Below, piece by piece: positions 61,224 through 64,000 of a stretch of DNA of 64,000 bases (positions are counted from its first letter, which is position 1; each line of letters opens with the position of its first letter). The position numbers and the translations under genes were made by a program. The notes under the pieces are model-generated. The model ran no database searches and was not told the DNA's origin. It saw only the letters and a list, made by a program, of their open reading frames with translations. The DNA comes from Methylophilus sp. DW102 (lineage in GTDB: Bacteria; Pseudomonadota; Gammaproteobacteria; Burkholderiales; Methylophilaceae). Where the stretch lies: the NCBI RefSeq assembly GCF_037076555.1, contig NZ_AP029023.1, positions 558,001-622,000 on the forward strand, read 5' to 3'.

Positions 61224-61338
61224 GCCCTATTATCGCCGCTATCCCCAGGCAGCGTAAAGATAAAACGCGTCCTGACGCATGGATCAGGACGCGTACCCGC
61301 AGCGGAAGGTGGTATCCGCTGCCAGGGTTGAATGGGCA

Positions 61339-61512
61339 TTAAGCGATCATACTAATGCCAAGCACCGTTGCCAGCGCAATGCCGATGGCCAGCAGCAGGA
61401 AAATAAAGAAAAATACCTTGGAGATGGTGGCCGCGCCCGACTCAACGCCTCTAAACCCCAAGAGCCCGGCGATAAATGAAATGACCAGAAACAAGAGTGC
61501 GTAATAAAGCAT
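61339..61512 (-). CDS. DUF1328 (YtjA) small membrane protein
   Basis: A 57-residue protein of two helices, with [42 protein letters not shown], typical of DUF1328. GGAAAGG precedes the ATG chosen here; a longer frame lacks it. Often stress-induced; function unknown. Confidence 0.9.
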   Translation of the reverse strand: MLYYALLFLVISFIAGLLGFRGVESGAATISKVFFFIFLLLAIGIALATVLGISMIA

Positions 61513-61764
61513 GTTCGACCTTTCCCAATTGGTTAAATACATGCTCATGATAAAAAAAGCCTGGCATGCGCACTATCAGCCTCTGTCGTGACTGCCAGTC
61601 AGAAAAGGCTGACGCAGCGCGCAGTCGGATCATGCGTGATTGACAAGTATAAAAGTGCTTGGCGAGCGTCAAAATGCGCGTATATTATTTCAAATCAAAA
61701 ATAGGCAAGTCCGCCAGTGTGAATGGCGGAGTGCAAATGAGTTAACCTGCAGGAGGGCGCAGTC

Positions 61765-62271
61765 ATGGGCGGGATCAAACAGTGTCGAGCAGCCTGGCTG
61801 GTCACAGGAAGTTGCCTGTTTAGTCTTTGGTGGCCGGTCTCTTTTGCACTGGCTTCCAGCGATAGTGCCAAAGTGATCAGTGCCATGACGGTGACTGAGG
61901 ATAAGCACGGTAGCAAATCCACAAGCAAGCCTGCCGTCATTGCGCTGGTGAATCTGGATGAAGTGTCGCCTGACTGCCAGCAGCAAGTCACCATGGCCAG
62001 AATCAAAACCGTGGCCTATAGTGAAAGTGGCATGACGCCTGAGAAAATCAAGTTTGACTGGCAAGGCAATGCGCTGGATGTGGCCACCAATGTCGGTGAA
62101 AACCCGGTATTGACGCTAGAAGAGATTCAGGCCGCCCACCAGTTTATCCGCGTCGGCAAGCAGTACCTGATTCATTTTCAGCTGTGTTCTGATGGTCAGC
62201 AACGCAGCCTGATTAATTTATATGCCACGCTGAATCCGCCGAGTCGGCCAGCACGTAAAATCAAATCGTAA
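61765..62271 (+). CDS. Secreted protein of unknown function
   Basis: A 168-residue protein with a signal peptide (about 1-30, ALA-SS). The mature part has two Cys (about residues 72 and 147) and segments VITMARIKT-like and IRVGKQYLIHFQLCSDGQQ. GGAGGG lies 7 bases before the ATG. A 6-bp hairpin (CCGCCA / TGGCGG, 61711-61729) lies upstream. No family is recognised. Confidence 0.7.
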   Translation: MGGIKQCRAAWLVTGSCLFSLWWPVSFALASSDSAKVISAMTVTEDKHGSKSTSKPAVIALVNLDEVSPDCQQQVTMARIKTVAYSESGMTPEKIKFDWQGNALDVATNVGENPVLTLEEIQAAHQFIRVGKQYLIHFQLCSDGQQRSLINLYATLNPPSRPARKIKS

Positions 62272-62393
62272 GATCGTTCTCCCTATCAAGATGGAGCATG
62301 ATGCCAGGGTGGGTTGGATGGCCAGCAACCGCTCGCTTTCAGCCCATACTGTTCCCAGCATAGTGCATCAGACCTAGCGAAGTACGTAATGCC

Positions 62394-63839
62394 TTAGCTC
62401 AGCTTGGTCGGGCCGCCAGCGTCTGGCCGTTGAAACCGCACCCTCATCAACGTGCCTATGCCCTGTGCGCCAGCGCTAACGGTGATGCTGGCACTATGCA
62501 GCGCCACAATCTCCTTGACGATGGACAAGCCCAAGCCACTGCCTTCCTGTGAATGGTTGAGCACGCGGTGAAAGCGTTCAAACACCATGGCATGCTCTTC
62601 TTCCGGGATGCCGATACCGTTGTCTTCCACCTGGATTTCCGTCCATTTTTCCTGGGCAATCACAGACAGCGTCACCTTGCCCCCTTCCGGCGTGTAGCGA
62701 ACCGCATTGTCCAGCAGGTTGACCAGCAGAATCTTCAGGCGTTGCTTGTCGGCATGGATAGTGAAGTCTGGCAAAGGGCCAGCACCACTGGATTCCAGCC
62801 CCAGGTCTATATTTTTTTTCAGTGCAAAATGAATCACTTCCACGCAGGCATCTTGGGCCAGGGCCAGCAGATTGACCGGTTTGAGCGCAATCACGTTGGC
62901 GGCTTCAGGCTGGTTATTTGACAGCCGCAACAACTGGTTGACGATATGTGTGAGCTTGCTCACGCTTTCGCTAATCATGCCCAGCTGGTGTTGAGACTGG
63001 TCCTTGGCCTGCTCATGGCGCAATGCCAGCTCCAGTTGCGCCTGTATGCCCGCCAATGGGGTACGCAATTGATGGGCGGCATCGGCAATAAACTGGTTCT
63101 GCGCCAGGATGGCGTTATTGAGCCTTCCCATGAGCAGGTTGATCGAGTTGATCAACACCATGGCCTCTTCGGGTACGTTGTTGAGCATGACCGGGTCCAG
63201 TTGCGTGCTGGAGCGTTTGGCGATCTCTTCGTTGAGCTCGTGCAGTGGCCGTAGACCCTTGGTCACCCCGGCTAACAGCATGACACTGCAGACCAGCAGC
63301 AGGAGCAACTGTGGCAGGACGATGGCAAAGAGAATCCGGCTGCGCAAGTCATTACGTTTGTGCACGGTTTCGGCAATCAACACAGAGTACATGAGCGGCT
63401 GGTTCTGATGATCGACGATCGTGCTTTTCTGATTAAGCAATCGCACGACCTCGCCATGCGCTCTGGCATAGCTTAAATGACGATGATTCAAGCTGTCCTT
63501 GTGGTTAAAGGGCAGTGTCGGGTCGCCACTTAAATAATGGCCTTGCGCGTCGTAAATCGCAAAATAGGTTTTATCATCCTTGTCAGAAAACAGCACTGTT
63601 TGTGATTCCGTGCTCATTCTGAAATTTTCCGGGCTCTTGCCGGATTCGCTGATCATGGCGATCACGTCATTGGCAATATCCTCCAGCATCTCATCAAACG
63701 ATTGCTCAATAAAGTGGCTCCCCACCTTGTACAAAATGGTGGTGTCCAGCGGCACCAGGATAAACATGGGGATGGTCACCCACAAAAATAACTGTTTGCG
63801 CAGGGTGCGGCCCTGGCTCAATTTGAACAGTCGATTCAT
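62394..63839 (-). CDS. Two-component sensor histidine kinase
   Basis: A 481-residue kinase of the OmpR-partner type. Helix 1 (about 17-35) and helix 2 (about 170-192) bracket a periplasmic sensor domain. A HAMP-like linker, the dimerisation/His box (FIADAAHQLRTPLAGIQ) and the ATP domain (LLVNLLDNAVRYTPEGG, VEDNGIGIPEEE, GSGLGLSIVKEIV) follow. The start overlaps the response-regulator stop (ATGA). The TctE/QseC layout suggests metabolite or metal sensing; ligand unknown. Confidence 0.95.
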   Translation of the reverse strand: MNRLFKLSQGRTLRKQLFLWVTIPMFILVPLDTTILYKVGSHFIEQSFDEMLEDIANDVIAMISESGKSPENFRMSTESQTVLFSDKDDKTYFAIYDAQGHYLSGDPTLPFNHKDSLNHRHLSYARAHGEVVRLLNQKSTIVDHQNQPLMYSVLIAETVHKRNDLRSRILFAIVLPQLLLLLVCSVMLLAGVTKGLRPLHELNEEIAKRSSTQLDPVMLNNVPEEAMVLINSINLLMGRLNNAILAQNQFIADAAHQLRTPLAGIQAQLELALRHEQAKDQSQHQLGMISESVSKLTHIVNQLLRLSNNQPEAANVIALKPVNLLALAQDACVEVIHFALKKNIDLGLESSGAGPLPDFTIHADKQRLKILLVNLLDNAVRYTPEGGKVTLSVIAQEKWTEIQVEDNGIGIPEEEHAMVFERFHRVLNHSQEGSGLGLSIVKEIVALHSASITVSAGAQGIGTLMRVRFQRPDAGGPTKLS

Positions 63840-64000
63840 GGATTTTTTTGTTCCATGATATAGCCCAGACCGCGTACGTTGGAAATGCAGACCTCGCCGT
63901 CGCCCAGTTTTTTGCGCAAGCGGTGCACATAGACCTCAATCGCATTCTGGCCGATATCCTGTTCCCAGTTGCACAGGCTTTCAATCAGCGCCTCTTTGGT
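63836..64000 (-). CDS. Response regulator, OmpR family (3' end only)
   Basis: The last 54 codons of a winged-helix response regulator, cut by the window edge. The end of the DNA-binding domain is clear: ALIESLCNWEQDI, AIEVYVHRLRKKLGDG and ISNVRGLGYIM. The stop overlaps the sensor kinase start, the usual operon order. Confidence 0.93.
   Translation of the reverse strand, partial: TKEALIESLCNWEQDIGQNAIEVYVHRLRKKLGDGEVCISNVRGLGYIMEQKNP

Noticed and set aside
1..64000. CRISPR arrays, rRNA genes and complete insertion sequences
   Set aside because: No regularly spaced direct repeats, no rRNA-like segments and no transposase were found on reading both strands.

Overview
The window looks like a chromosomal segment of a Gram-negative betaproteobacterium. 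The gene order (tsaB-rimI next to folK and panB, a complete caa3-like ctaC-ctaD-ctaG-ctaE-surf1-ctaA-ctaB block with a tiny assembly peptide, AaeAB-like efflux genes, RelA) and protein style fit a methylotroph-type member such as the Methylophilaceae. That assignment is inference, because no rRNA gene is present. Most of the window is dense housekeeping sequence. One clear AT-rich accessory island lies at about 18.1-28.7 kb.

Layout. 1-3 kb: two paralogous bacterioferritins with split active sites, a SCO copper chaperone, ilvE and a small zinc-finger protein. 3.1-3.9 kb: a non-coding repeat element with terminal inverted repeats. 3.9-17.9 kb: murI, a cobalamin adenosyltransferase, pcnB-folK-deoxynucleoside kinase-panB, tsaB-rimI, a HolD/UDG-fold-like protein, a lemA/TPM cluster, proS, a lytic transglycosylase, a secreted propeller-like protein and queA. 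18.0 kb: tRNA-Leu(CAA), which is the attachment site of the island.

The island (about 18105-28684) carries a P4-type tyrosine integrase, an AlpA-type regulator, a minimal MobV-like relaxase domain protein, a ParB-like-domain protein with a D12-class DNA adenine methylase, and a convergent three-gene operon: HIT protein, four-helix membrane protein, and an 860-residue PEP-synthase-like/MazG-like fusion. A small two-helix membrane protein and a palindrome-rich non-coding tract complete it. Matching 22-bp tandem repeats lie inside both ends and look like integrase arm sites. The HIT/membrane/PEP-MazG operon, and secondarily the ParB-methylase pair, are the best candidates for an undescribed, probably defence-related, system. 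The function is inference.

28.7-38.7 kb: DUF2189 and DUF2244 membrane proteins and the cytochrome c oxidase operon, including a 33-codon gene and a second SCO-like thioredoxin-fold protein. 38.7-46.5 kb: Cu/Zn superoxide dismutase, two tandem fatty-acid desaturases, a PsiF-like protein, a sorbosone-dehydrogenase-like protein, an AraC regulator with an alcohol dehydrogenase, and a FlxA-like protein. 46.6-52.0 kb: a MarR-controlled four-gene efflux operon (outer-membrane factor, FUSC, DUF1656, HlyD). 52-64 kb: a ChaA-like antiporter, a DedA-rhodanese fusion overlapping an RND pump and its adaptor, DUF202, relA, DUF1328, a secreted hypothetical protein, and a sensor kinase with the 3' end of its response regulator cut by the window edge.
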